DNA of 64,000 bases. Source: JAYWDA01 sp043747555. GTDB lineage: Bacteria > Bdellovibrionota > Bdellovibrionia > Bdellovibrionales > Bdellovibrionaceae. Position 1 is the stretch's first letter, and each line of letters opens with the position of its first letter. The stretch is taken from the NCBI GenBank assembly GCA_043747555.1, contig JAYTOY010000020.1:62001-126000 (forward strand). Reading direction: 5' to 3'. Of the stretch, positions 43,126 to 52,116 are shown piece after piece. The notes under the pieces were generated by a model. The model was not told where the DNA came from. It ran no database searches and worked only from the letters and a program-made list of their open reading frames with translations. The position numbers and the translations under genes were made by a program.

Positions 43126-44231
43126 CTTTTATTTCGAGGTGAACTGTTGCGGCGCGAACTGTTCTTGCTGGCGGCTGAACTGGAAGATCCCTTCGCTTTG
43201 CCGTAATCAGTCTCATCGTTCGTGCGATGACGGGAACCTGGCTTCGGACGTCGTCCCGGAGGAGCTTTCGGTCTGTAACTACTGACTTGAGCGCCGCCAC
43301 GAGGAGCAAACGATTTTCTTGGCCCCGATTTCTTTGGTCGAGCGTCAGTATCTTCTTTCGGTGGATTAGATTTAGATTTTGTCGAAGACGGGCTCGGCGA
43401 AGGTTTTGTAGCTGCGACGGGCGGAAGGCGCTTCGTTGAAACCTGGCGACCCTTGTAGCTTCGCTTTTCTTTTAATTCTTCCGGCATATCAGGCAGGAAA
43501 ACCATTTCAAGAGCCGATTCATCGACAAATACCAGTTCACCGCGCTCGAGATGGCCCATGCGCAGGCGACCGATGGCAACCCGCTGAAGCTTCATGACAT
43601 CAAATCCGATTTTTTCAAACATCTGACGGATCTGACGATTTTTTCCTTCAGTGATAATCATTTTAAACCAATCGTACTGTTCAGATCCCTCTTTGCGCTT
43701 GATGCGTTCAAGATGTTTGGCAGCCACTTTGCCGCCGATAATACTAACGCCATTTAAAAGCTTATCAATGTGTTCTTGTTTAGGCTGACCATTGACCTTA
43801 ACAAGATAGGTCTTAGTCACTTCAGACTTTGGATGAGTGATCTTGTTGGCAAATTCGCCGTCGTTTGTCAGTAAAATCATTCCTTCAGAATCCCAATCCA
43901 GTCGACCGACAGGGAAGACGCGGTAAGGAACTTTGTCTAAGTATTCAGCAATTGTCGGACGATCTAAGGGATCTTCCATCGTCGTTAAAACGCCTTTTGG
44001 TTTGTGAAATAAAAGATAAATTTTGTGATTGATTCGACGAAGAGGTTTTCCATCGACAATAATTTTATCGTGAATCGGATCGACTTTAATGCCGAGCTCA
44101 TAAACTTTTTTTCCGTTAATGGTGACTTGGCCGCTTTCAATAATTTCATCGGCGCCGCGACGACTTGCTAGTCCAGCTTCAGCAATCAGTTTGTTAAGTC
44201 TAACTTTTTCAGGGGATTTAGTGGCAGCCAT
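43122..44231 (-). CDS. rluB: RsuA/RluB/RluE/RluF-type pseudouridine synthase with basic tail
   Basis: rRNA pseudouridine synthase, 369 residues. S4 RNA-binding domain (about 9-57; RLNKLIAEAGLASRRGADE) followed by the catalytic domain with PVGRLDWDSEG, where Asp112 is the nucleophile, and the motifs KTYLVKV and EGKNRQIRQMFEKIG. A disordered C-terminal tail of about 120 residues is rich in Lys, Arg, Ser and Pro, longer than in most RluB. The first 46 bases lie inside the 3' end of the upstream unknown gene. Confidence 0.9.
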   Translation of the reverse strand: MAATKSPEKVRLNKLIAEAGLASRRGADEIIESGQVTINGKKVYELGIKVDPIHDKIIVDGKPLRRINHKIYLLFHKPKGVLTTMEDPLDRPTIAEYLDKVPYRVFPVGRLDWDSEGMILLTNDGEFANKITHPKSEVTKTYLVKVNGQPKQEHIDKLLNGVSIIGGKVAAKHLERIKRKEGSEQYDWFKMIITEGKNRQIRQMFEKIGFDVMKLQRVAIGRLRMGHLERGELVFVDESALEMVFLPDMPEELKEKRSYKGRQVSTKRLPPVAATKPSPSPSSTKSKSNPPKEDTDARPKKSGPRKSFAPRGGAQVSSYRPKAPPGRRPKPGSRHRTNDETDYGKAKGSSSSAASKNSSRRNSSPRNKR

Positions 44232-45214
44232 TCTTTCAAGTTCTCCGCAGTGTTCAAGTCGTTTCGGGCGGGCTCACGAGAAGACAGTTTATTTTGAACT
44301 GTATTCTTTAAATCCCGAACCAGAAGTCCCAACAATTTATCGTTGGTATAAATATGTTCTAGTGCGGTTTCTGCCTGCCCTAAGATAGTCGCGCTCCACT
44401 TGCTAGCTTCAGAATCACCCTGTTGAACTAAAGCCTGAGTGCGCTCGAGGTGGTGAATCATCTCTTGATAATAAGTGTCGGTGCGACGATCAATGAAGAA
44501 CTGTTCTAAGCGTTTGATGGCAAAATGCAAGCGCGTCAGCTCGGTCAGGGTTTCAGACTTAAAATCTTGTAATTTTTGGAATACGTAGCCACGCAAAAGA
44601 ACCCCAGTCGCCTTGCCCTGATTGAAAGTGAATTGCGAAGTCACGTAGGGAGCCACATCAATTCGATGGGTGTGTTTTGAGCTCAGTTCGAGATCAGGTG
44701 TGTAGAAAAGAACTAAATCTTTTCGAAGAGGCTCAAGCAGACCCCCACTAATCACAAACTTCTTATCGAAAACCCGTACTTCCACAGAACGATCAGTGCG
44801 GAGAACAATAGACACAATGCGTCGCCCTTGATCAGAAACGACCTTATATTTATCGTCAGGCCCGCATAACGTAGCGACAAAACAGCTCACGGCGTCGATT
44901 TGATCTTTGATTTGATCAATCTCAACTAGCTGAATATTTTGTGGAAATCGGACTTCGGTAAGATCAAATTTTTGTTGATAGTAGCCATTGAAATTATCCA
45001 AAAGATACTTCACTTCTGTGCTCAGCTGCGCCTTGTTTGAGGCCCAGTGGGCATAATCCAAACAAAAGCTAAAAAATAGATCGATAAGGTCTTTAGAAAG
45101 GGGCTCTTCTGGATTGCCAATGCCTTTCAGAAAATTATAAAAACAAAGCCGGGTCGGCGTGTTCTGAGGATTGAGCTCGGAGATAAATTTTAGCAACTGA
45201 CCGACTTTTAACAT
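44186..45214 (-). CDS. Conserved hypothetical cytoplasmic protein
   Basis: A 342-residue soluble protein. ATG 45214 follows AGGAAT; a longer frame to 45235 exists. No signal or membrane helices. The C-terminal half is helical and charged, and no catalytic motif is recognised. Overlap with rluB by 46 bases suggests coupled translation. Function unknown. Confidence 0.65.
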   Translation of the reverse strand: MLKVGQLLKFISELNPQNTPTRLCFYNFLKGIGNPEEPLSKDLIDLFFSFCLDYAHWASNKAQLSTEVKYLLDNFNGYYQQKFDLTEVRFPQNIQLVEIDQIKDQIDAVSCFVATLCGPDDKYKVVSDQGRRIVSIVLRTDRSVEVRVFDKKFVISGGLLEPLRKDLVLFYTPDLELSSKHTHRIDVAPYVTSQFTFNQGKATGVLLRGYVFQKLQDFKSETLTELTRLHFAIKRLEQFFIDRRTDTYYQEMIHHLERTQALVQQGDSEASKWSATILGQAETALEHIYTNDKLLGLLVRDLKNTVQNKLSSREPARNDLNTAENLKEWLPLNPLKKLDLTN

Positions 45215-45246
45215 TAAGATTCCTATCACGGCCAAGATAGGAAGAA

Positions 45247-45275
45247 TTGAAATTTAAGTCCAGTGAAAATATACT
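45247..45275 (+). promoter_or_regulatory. Candidate housekeeping promoter for the coiled-coil gene
   Basis: TTGAAA (45247-45252), a 17-base spacer and TATACT (45270-45275), only 17 bases before the ATG. It is the best sigma-70-type match seen in the window. Confidence 0.6.
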
Positions 45276-45291
45276 TTTTGCGAGGTGATTT

Positions 45292-45789
45292 ATGCAACGA
45301 GAATTGAACCCCGATCTTTTTGGTGAAAAGCGCTCTGCGACTGAGGCTCCGTCGTTCTTACCAGAGCTATCGGTTGAGCCGCACTTTTTGGATGTTGATC
45401 GTCAAATTCTTGAAATTAAAGCTCAAATTCAAAAGTCAGAGGACAGTTCGCGGCAAAACCAAGCGCAGTGGGCTGATTCGCTTAAAGCAAGTCACCTCAA
45501 GCTTGAGCGCTTGCAGCAACTGATGGTGCGGTTAGAAAATTCTCATAACGGACTGGCGCAAGAAGTGGGGCATCGCCTGACCCAGATGCAGCAAAGAATT
45601 ATTGAGCGCGCTTCTTACGATGAAAAAACGCAGGAAATGATCGATCGCCATAATCATGTGATCAAAAGCTTTGAAGTCCGCATGAACCAAATGCAAAAGT
45701 TGATTCAGGAAAAAGAAGCTATTCTAAATTCAACTCTGCAGGCTTTAAACGACTGCAAACATGAAATTGCCCGCTTAAAAAGACTTTAA
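45292..45789 (+). CDS. Small coiled-coil protein
   Basis: A 165-residue soluble protein with an N-terminal Pro-containing segment (about 1-35) and a continuous coiled coil (about 40-163) rich in Gln, Glu, Leu and Met. ATG follows GAGGTGA. No family recognised; a scaffold or cytoskeletal adaptor role is only a guess. Its last 15 bases overlap the dsbD 3' end. Confidence 0.65.
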   Translation: MQRELNPDLFGEKRSATEAPSFLPELSVEPHFLDVDRQILEIKAQIQKSEDSSRQNQAQWADSLKASHLKLERLQQLMVRLENSHNGLAQEVGHRLTQMQQRIIERASYDEKTQEMIDRHNHVIKSFEVRMNQMQKLIQEKEAILNSTLQALNDCKHEIARLKRL

Positions 45790-47574
45790 TTTTTCTAAAG
45801 TATTTAAAAATTTTTCAGGCTTTTCAAATTGAGTCAGCGTCACGGATTCAATCCATTCGCCTTTAGAATTGAAAAAAAGCACGGTCGGAAGTCCCATGAT
45901 TTTATACTTTTTGCGGAGGGCCGTGAAAATCGGACTTTCCTTGGTGGCATCAAAGCGCAACTTCCTATACCCAGCTAAAGCTTCTTGAACTTCCGGTCGA
46001 GCAAAAGTTCTTTCATCCAGCTCGTGACAGGCCAGGCACCAGTCCGCAAAGAAATCGATGACAACAGGTTGATTTTCAATTTGCGCCTTCGCCAACAATT
46101 CATCGCTGTAGGGTTGCCAATCTTTGCTAATCCGTGCTGAGTTTTTATCAACTGGTCCGTCAAATTGTTTAAAAAGTAATGGGCGCAATTGAAGTCCTGC
46201 AACCAAAATAAAGCCAATGCCTAGGGCCAACAAAGATTGCATCAGTCCTTTTTGAATGCGACGAATTTTTCCTGAGTGCCCGACATTCATGAAGGCTCCG
46301 AAAAAACTAGCGACGACAATAAGGCCAATGCCCAAGGCTCCATCATGCCAACGCGGCGATAGTAAAAAGCTCAGGTAATAATAAAAAGCCCCGAGCATTA
46401 AGCTGCCCAATAAAAACTTCATGCCTTCCATCCATGGTCCCGAGCGCGGTAGCTTTTGCGCAAGTTGGGTGAACGCACCCAAAACTAAAAAAATCACGCC
46501 CAAGCCAAGGGCATAACTAAATAGCAGGAAAAATCCTAAAACGCGATTTTGTGTTGAAGCCACAAAGGCTAGCAGCGTGACCAGCACGGGCCCTACGCAA
46601 GGACTGGCAACGACTCCTGCTGCGATTCCAGAAAAATAAGCACCTGCGAAATTGACTCCACTTGAATGCCTTTGAAAAGACCTTCGCAAAAAAGCAGGCA
46701 CTTGAATTTCAAAAACTCCGTACATACTAAGAGACATAAGAAAAAAGATAAGACACATGCTTGCGATCACCAAAGGATGCCCTAGGCTTGAACCAAAAAG
46801 TTGACCGCTTGAGGCTGCGACGACACCTAAGATGGAATAGGTCGTCGCAATGCCAATCACATAAAATACACTCAAAGAAAAGTTTTGCAGTCGACTGCGT
46901 TTCTGCGAATCGTGTCCTAAAATAGCAAGTGTGATAGGTATCATTGGAAAGATACAAGGTGTGAAGCTGGTTAACAGGCCTGATAAGAAAACTAAGACAA
47001 AAGCTAGAAGTAAATTTTTTTCTAAGGCATTTTTGACGGATTCACCGTTAAAAGAATCCCACCCTTCAATTTGTGGAGCCTCTTTACCTGAGCCAATAGC
47101 GCCCGGATTGTTCAACGAAAAGGGAATCATTAAAGTTTTGGTTTTAGGAAATAAGCAGTAATTTTCCGAGCAGGCTTGATAGGTCAGTTCGACCTTTAAA
47201 TTATTTTTATTATCTGAAATTTGAGAAGGTGCTTCCAAGGCCAAAGTTAAATTGGCATCACCCTCGATGCTCGGTCGATTTTTATTAGAAAATTTATCAA
47301 AAAAATTAACTACTGGATTCAATTTAAATTCGCCGTACTGAATGCCGTCAGGCTCTAAAACAACGACTTTAAATTTGTCAGCGTAAGCATGAAAATGGGG
47401 AGGCAGCTTTAATTTCAAAGTAAGAATAGCGCCTTGGCCCGGATTTAATTCAAAAGGCTGCAAGGATCCTTCGACAGACATCGGATCTGTGTTTGTAGTT
47501 TCAAGACTTTCGACCTGAGCCATCGACAGGAACGCAGAAAAGAAAACCAAAATAAAAGATAACAGATTTTGCAT
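45775..47574 (-). CDS. dsbD: Thiol:disulfide interchange protein DsbD
   Basis: Carries electrons from cytoplasmic thioredoxin to periplasmic thiols. The 599 residues are laid out as a signal peptide, a periplasmic alpha domain (Cys135 and Cys140 in ACSENYC), a membrane domain with FTPCIFPMIPI (Cys207) and the second Cys in ASPCVGPVLV, and a C-terminal thioredoxin-like domain with WCLAC. This is the complete three-module order of DsbD. It would support disulfide isomerisation and cytochrome c maturation. Convergent with the coiled-coil gene. Confidence 0.95.
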   Translation of the reverse strand: MQNLLSFILVFFSAFLSMAQVESLETTNTDPMSVEGSLQPFELNPGQGAILTLKLKLPPHFHAYADKFKVVVLEPDGIQYGEFKLNPVVNFFDKFSNKNRPSIEGDANLTLALEAPSQISDNKNNLKVELTYQACSENYCLFPKTKTLMIPFSLNNPGAIGSGKEAPQIEGWDSFNGESVKNALEKNLLLAFVLVFLSGLLTSFTPCIFPMIPITLAILGHDSQKRSRLQNFSLSVFYVIGIATTYSILGVVAASSGQLFGSSLGHPLVIASMCLIFFLMSLSMYGVFEIQVPAFLRRSFQRHSSGVNFAGAYFSGIAAGVVASPCVGPVLVTLLAFVASTQNRVLGFFLLFSYALGLGVIFLVLGAFTQLAQKLPRSGPWMEGMKFLLGSLMLGAFYYYLSFLLSPRWHDGALGIGLIVVASFFGAFMNVGHSGKIRRIQKGLMQSLLALGIGFILVAGLQLRPLLFKQFDGPVDKNSARISKDWQPYSDELLAKAQIENQPVVIDFFADWCLACHELDERTFARPEVQEALAGYRKLRFDATKESPIFTALRKKYKIMGLPTVLFFNSKGEWIESVTLTQFEKPEKFLNTLEKLKSF

Positions 47575-47650
47575 GGGTTCATCCTAACGCAAAGGAACCC
47601 TGCGGTCGAGAACTAGGACTCGTCGAAAGTCTGAATCCTTTGAAAAAGCC

Positions 47651-47678
47651 TCAATCATTCAAGCTTTGCGGCCGATGA
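47651..47678 (+). promoter_or_regulatory. Candidate sigma-28 (FliA) promoter for motAB
   Basis: GCCGATGA (47671-47678) matches seven of eight bases of the FliA -10 consensus GCCGATAA. The -35 region upstream (CAATCATT around 47652-47659, eleven-base spacer) is a weak match to TAAAGTTT, four of eight. It lies 21 bases before the motA ATG, and a motor gene is a standard FliA target. Confidence 0.45.
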
Positions 47679-47699
47679 AGTTGTTGAAGAGGTATCAAT

Positions 47700-48566
47700 A
47701 TGGGATTTGTAGGTATAATCGTTGTTTTTGCGATGGTCTTCGGGGGCTACATCTTCGCCGGCGGACACATGCATGTGATCTTACACTCGGCGCCTCATGA
47801 AATGATCATTATTGCCGGCGCTGCCTTGGGTGCCTACATTATTGCAAATCCGATGAAGACGATCAAAGCGGGCTTTAAACTTTCCCTCAAGGCCATGACT
47901 TCAAAAGGTCCACAGAAAAAAGATTACTTAGAGCTTCTGCAAATGTTATTTCAACTTTTCCAAGTATTTCGTAAAGAAGGTCCGCAAGGCATTGAAAAAC
48001 ATATCGAAGATCCTGATAAATCTGAGATCTTTAAAGCGTATCCGAGCTTTATGCACAATCATCATGCCGTTCATTTTTTGTGTGACACGATGAAAATCAC
48101 TTTGTCGGCAGAGTTGTCTCCCTATGATGTCGACGATTTGCTAGATGGCGACATGAAAGCCATTCATGCTGAAGAACATATGGCGCAGCATGCAGTGCAA
48201 GCAGCCTCAGATGGATTTCCTGGATTAGGAATCGTTGCGGCGGTTTTGGGTATCGTAAAAACAATGGGTCACTTGACTGAAGGAACTGAAAAAATTGGAT
48301 CTTTGGTGGCAGGCGCACTGGTCGGAACGATGCTTGGGGTTTTTGGTGCTTACGGTCTTATTGGTCCGACAGCGGTGAAAATTGGCGCTGATATTGAAGC
48401 TGAAGGCCGCTATTTGATGGCGATTAAAAACGCCATGGTGGCCCTGCAAAGGGGCGCTCCTCCGTTAGTTTGTATTGAATATGCGAGACGATCGATCACT
48501 CCAGAAGAGCGTCCGTCGTTTAATGAAATGGACAAAGCAACTAAAGAAATTAAGAAGGCCGCTTAA
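47700..48566 (+). CDS. motA: Flagellar stator protein MotA
   Basis: Proton- or ion-conducting stator subunit of 288 residues with four transmembrane helices (two near residues 3-50, two at about 170-225). The cytoplasmic loop has charged residues for FliG contact, GFPGLGIVAAVLGIVKTMG carries the conserved Pro of helix 3, and the C-terminal FNEMD is typical. SD GAAGAGGT precedes the ATG. The TAA overlaps the motB ATG by one base. Confidence 0.95.
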   Translation: MGFVGIIVVFAMVFGGYIFAGGHMHVILHSAPHEMIIIAGAALGAYIIANPMKTIKAGFKLSLKAMTSKGPQKKDYLELLQMLFQLFQVFRKEGPQGIEKHIEDPDKSEIFKAYPSFMHNHHAVHFLCDTMKITLSAELSPYDVDDLLDGDMKAIHAEEHMAQHAVQAASDGFPGLGIVAAVLGIVKTMGHLTEGTEKIGSLVAGALVGTMLGVFGAYGLIGPTAVKIGADIEAEGRYLMAIKNAMVALQRGAPPLVCIEYARRSITPEERPSFNEMDKATKEIKKAA

Positions 48567-49489
48567 TGGCAAAAAAGGAAGCTATCATCGTTATCAAGAA
48601 AATCACTATCGCAGGCGGTGGTGGTCATGGAGGTTCGTGGAAGGTGGCTTTAGCCGATTTCATGACGGCCTTAATGGCGTTTTTTCTTGTGATGTGGCTT
48701 TTGGGCCAATCAGATCAAACTAAAAAAGCGGTTTCTGATTATTTTTCAACACCATCGATTATTGAATATAATTTTCAAAACTTTGGTGCAGAGATCACTT
48801 TAGAAAAACTATTTTTAGATCTGTTGAATGAGCCTTTGAAAGCCTTCCAAAGTTTTATGGAGCCTTCGGATAAAACGCCAAATATTTTAGATATGGGTTC
48901 AGCAAAAGTCGTAACGTCTTTTGTTGCTGATAAAATGACGGATTTAGCAAGAAACGTCAGTATCACACAAGAGGGCTTTGAATTTGATATTCCTGATAAT
49001 ATTCTATTTGATCGGGGCACAGCTCGACCCACTGGCGAATTCGTTACTGTGATGGACCGGGTGCAAGCATTGACTATCGGCCTTGAAGACGCAAATATTG
49101 CGATCGTTTCAAATATGTTTATTCAAACTGTGCCTGGTGCAAGTTCGTCAGTGGCCAATCGAGTGGCTTCGGAACGAGCTGATCTAATTACAAAACGGGT
49201 GCAATCCACTTTGGAACACACGAGCGTTTCTGTCTCTGGAAATACGAATGTGAAAGATAAAAAAGGCGAAGCAGATCCTGCTAAATTGATTGGTTTGATT
49301 CATATTAGCATCAAGCAAAAAGAATTTAAGTCGGACGGCAAAGCACAAAGAAAATTAGACACTTTGTTCGGACAGCCCAGAGCAGATATGAGCGTCTATG
49401 AAAACTTTGTTACGCAAGTGACAAATCGCAAGACCAAGCAGGCCGCCGAAAAAGCCGAAGAAAAATCTTATCAAGAAGAAAATCAGTAA
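48566..49489 (+). CDS. motB: Flagellar stator protein MotB (divergent periplasmic domain)
   Basis: Stator subunit of 307 residues. GGSWKVALADFMTALMAFFLVMWLLG is the single helix, with the ion-binding Asp31. A plug-like helix follows. The periplasmic OmpA-like peptidoglycan-binding domain is less canonical than usual: FDRGTARPTGEF and ANRVASERADLITKRV stand where the NxxLSxxRA segment is expected. Overlaps motA by one base and the convergent porin gene by seven. Confidence 0.92.
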   Translation: MAKKEAIIVIKKITIAGGGGHGGSWKVALADFMTALMAFFLVMWLLGQSDQTKKAVSDYFSTPSIIEYNFQNFGAEITLEKLFLDLLNEPLKAFQSFMEPSDKTPNILDMGSAKVVTSFVADKMTDLARNVSITQEGFEFDIPDNILFDRGTARPTGEFVTVMDRVQALTIGLEDANIAIVSNMFIQTVPGASSSVANRVASERADLITKRVQSTLEHTSVSVSGNTNVKDKKGEADPAKLIGLIHISIKQKEFKSDGKAQRKLDTLFGQPRADMSVYENFVTQVTNRKTKQAAEKAEEKSYQEENQ

Positions 49490-50172
49490 GAGACTTTTAA
49501 TAGTAGGTAAGCAAAAGTGTCGGCAGAGACTCCGAACTGCGAATTGTTCGAAGTCGATGTTGCGCCCACTTGCCAAGAAAAAGCGCCACTGGAATATCCT
49601 ACCCCAGCAAGAAGATCAAAATAGTCAGAAAAAGGCGCGCCTTCGATCTGAGTGTACCCGACATGGGTTTCCAGTTTCCAAGTCGTAAAAACATCCCAAA
49701 TTTTTTGCAGACGTAGGTATTTAGATTTAACACCCAATCGCTGCCAATTACTTTCTTGTTCGTACAAAAAATTATATTTATACACTTCAATGTTCAGGCC
49801 AACGGTATTGCCATCCCGATCATCAGATTCAAAATAATGGTTGTCACTATAATGAATCCCAAAAGACGTGTCTGTCGAAAGGGGAACAAAGATATCGCCC
49901 TTCAGTTTTAATAACGCATTGGCCTTATTCGAATTATAGTAATTTACGTTTGAGCCCCAGGCCCCAAAACGCAGAGTTTGATTAAAATTATAGAAAATAG
50001 AACTTTGAATCGCAGGATTAAGTTTAGTTTGGGTCAAGCCATGCCAAATATAATTGGTTAAAAGAGAGGCATCTCCTTCCACCTTTTTGCCGGTGAAGTT
50101 TGTCGAGGATTGAGCCCAACATAAACTTGGGACTAAAGTGAACAATATTATAAGACGGTGAAGCTGAAGCAT
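49483..50172 (-). CDS. TorF-family putative outer-membrane porin
   Basis: A 229-residue protein with a signal peptide (about 1-20, SLCWAQ) and a beta barrel. ASLLTNYIWHGLTQTKLNPAIQ and LRFGAWGSNVNYY are the typical TorF (Gcw_chp) N-terminal strands. It ends in an aromatic residue (LLKVSY). Probably a small diffusion porin in the outer membrane; substrate unknown. Monocistronic by position. Confidence 0.8.
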   Translation of the reverse strand: MLQLHRLIILFTLVPSLCWAQSSTNFTGKKVEGDASLLTNYIWHGLTQTKLNPAIQSSIFYNFNQTLRFGAWGSNVNYYNSNKANALLKLKGDIFVPLSTDTSFGIHYSDNHYFESDDRDGNTVGLNIEVYKYNFLYEQESNWQRLGVKSKYLRLQKIWDVFTTWKLETHVGYTQIEGAPFSDYFDLLAGVGYSSGAFSWQVGATSTSNNSQFGVSADTFAYLLLKVSY

Positions 50173-50215
50173 CCTTCCATTTCACTCAAAACCCAGGGAA
50201 AAGACAAAGAAGCGT

Positions 50216-51100
50216 ATGGCCTTTATGACGGAACTAGACCTAAATCCCCGCGGGGTGTATAAATCACGAATGGCAAATTTCGATTTATCAAAACCATGGT
50301 CCGAACAAACCTTTATCGCCTTTGATACTGAAACCAGTGGCGCTTATCCCATCGGTTTTGATGTCGTCGAGTTTGGTGCTGTTAAGTGGCGCGGCGGAAA
50401 AATTATCGACGAGCTGCAAATTCTGATCAAACCCCGAGAACTGATGTCTGATTTTATCATCGGTATCCATGGAATCACGAATGAAATGGTGAAAAATTCG
50501 CCGCCGATGAAAGCGGTCATTGGTCGCATTGCTGAATTTATCCAAGATGATATTTTAATGGCCCATCATGCAGCCTTTGATGTTGGGTTCTTAGCTTTTG
50601 ATTATGAAAAAAATAATTTACCATTCCCAAAAAATCCAGTGCTGTGCACCAGTTTGATTTCACGAAAAATGATTTTAGGTTGTGAGAATCACAAGCTTCA
50701 GACCTTGATTCGATATTTAGGAATCAATGGTGGGTCGGCCCATCGAGCTCTGGATGATGCACGAGCTTGTCTTTTTGTCGGGCTTAAAAGTTTTGAAAAA
50801 ATAGGCGAAATGGCTACGATTGAACAGGTCTATCAATGTCAGGGGCGTCCAATGGAATGGAGTAAGTTTTCTATTCTAAAAGATTCAAGCGCTTTGGTAA
50901 AAAATATTGTCTTAGCGACAGAAACAAAAAAAATATTAGAAATCACCTACGAAAAAGGAAAAAGCTCACCCACTCGAAAAATTAAACCTTTTGGTTTAGT
51001 GCGCAGCCTTGAAGGCGATTTTATTTACGCTCTTTGCTTGAACGACAATTCCAATAAAAGATTTTATCTGAATAAAATTAAGGATTCTGTTGTGGTTTAG
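50216..51100 (+). CDS. DEDDh 3'-5' exonuclease fused to a WYL-like domain
   Basis: A 294-residue protein. The DnaQ/RNase T fold holds Asp37 and Glu39 (FDTETSG), Asp122 (HHAAFDVGF) and His176 with Asp181 (HRALDDARA), so all five DEDDh residues are present. A linker (about 195-230) leads to a C-terminal segment (about 235-291; KKILEITYEKGKS, RKIKPFGLVRS, DFIYALCL, KRFYLNKI) matching the WYL pattern of ligand- or nucleic-acid-sensing domains. Single-strand nuclease activity controlled by a ligand is inferred. ATG 50216 follows AAAGAAG; the MANFDLS Met at residue 19 is a possible later start. Confidence 0.8.
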   Translation: MAFMTELDLNPRGVYKSRMANFDLSKPWSEQTFIAFDTETSGAYPIGFDVVEFGAVKWRGGKIIDELQILIKPRELMSDFIIGIHGITNEMVKNSPPMKAVIGRIAEFIQDDILMAHHAAFDVGFLAFDYEKNNLPFPKNPVLCTSLISRKMILGCENHKLQTLIRYLGINGGSAHRALDDARACLFVGLKSFEKIGEMATIEQVYQCQGRPMEWSKFSILKDSSALVKNIVLATETKKILEITYEKGKSSPTRKIKPFGLVRSLEGDFIYALCLNDNSNKRFYLNKIKDSVVV

Positions 51101-52004
51101 GGAGGTCTTCTTTGGCTTGCATTGAGTTAAATTTTTCACGAATCTGATTGGTCAGCTCTTCGAGGTGTTTGAATTCATCGGCGGATCTTAGGCGTAATCG
51201 TCTTTGAGTATTCCCACCTAAAATATCATGCAGACTTTTTTCAAAAGCATAAATCGGGCCAGCAATACGATGGGAAAGATATTTTCCTATAGCAAATAAA
51301 ATGATTCCAAAAGTTAGGAAAATAAGGCTGAAGGCGACAACAAAGGGCACCAAGAACTTATTTAAAAGATATTGATTGTTTCCAACAAGTTCAGTGATTG
51401 TAACCCGAAAATAAGTATAGCTAAAAACGCATCCAACAATTCCCAAACAGGTGGCTACACCGAAAAGAAAAAAACTGTATTTTAATTGAAATTTTCGATT
51501 GACCCAATAAGTCGTTCGGCTGCTATTTTCTGGCCATAAAATATCGCCGTCTCGAACAATGGCTAAGACAATCATCAAATAACCAACCCACTGAACCGCG
51601 TCTGCAATATTAAATGCCGGACTTGAAAGTGTCGGAGTTCCCAAAACAATAAAATCGACAACAAAGCCCCAGACAATTCGATCAGCGACGTTGCCTAAAA
51701 TTCCGCCAAGCAAGATTGAAAGTCCGGCCCGTAGTTGAATCGATCGGATGGGAAGCATGTACTGAATGATCGCATACGTGCAAAGCAGGAAGGCACCCCC
51801 GGTACAAAGGGTTACGATTCGAAGGATACCCGGCAATTCCGAAAATAGTCCCATCATGGCGCCGTGGTTGTGATGAAGGGCAAAGTGCAAGGGCCCATAC
51901 GACGAAATTCCCGATAATGAAGTCGCCCAAATTTTTGTTACGCGGTCTAAAAACCAAACTGTAATCAAAGGAATAATGACCATAAACCAATCGTAACGTT
52001 TCAT
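51078..52004 (-). CDS. lspA: Signal peptidase II (LspA) fused to a two-helix HAMP module
   Basis: Aspartic protease that cuts prolipoproteins before the lipid-modified Cys. Residues 1-152 carry the LspA signatures: LDRVTK (20-24), HNHGAMMGLF, GGILGNVADR (catalytic Asp108) and AFNIADA (catalytic Asp135), with four helices. Unlike normal LspA (about 160 residues), the chain continues with two more helices (about 178-200 and 217-240) and a HAMP-like segment (about 241-295; SHRIAGPIYAFEKSL, SADEFKHLEELTNQI). The HAMP segment lacks any following kinase or cyclase. It is convergent with the exonuclease gene (23-base overlap). Confidence 0.9.
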   Translation of the reverse strand: MKRYDWFMVIIPLITVWFLDRVTKIWATSLSGISSYGPLHFALHHNHGAMMGLFSELPGILRIVTLCTGGAFLLCTYAIIQYMLPIRSIQLRAGLSILLGGILGNVADRIVWGFVVDFIVLGTPTLSSPAFNIADAVQWVGYLMIVLAIVRDGDILWPENSSRTTYWVNRKFQLKYSFFLFGVATCLGIVGCVFSYTYFRVTITELVGNNQYLLNKFLVPFVVAFSLIFLTFGIILFAIGKYLSHRIAGPIYAFEKSLHDILGGNTQRRLRLRSADEFKHLEELTNQIREKFNSMQAKEDLPKPQQNP

Positions 52005-52116
52005 CCTTTTAACGCTATCAAAGGGACTTCAGTTTGGCACTGTGTGAAGGTCCAGTTTTACGGAAGGCTAGACAAAGAGGACGCGCGCTGTAGAATTTTA
52101 GATACAGGAAAAAAAT

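Noticed and set aside
52034..52049. TTGGCAC-like start of a sigma-54 promoter upstream of dacB
   Set aside because: The -12 GC element is missing at the required ten-base spacing (GAAGG instead of TTGC).
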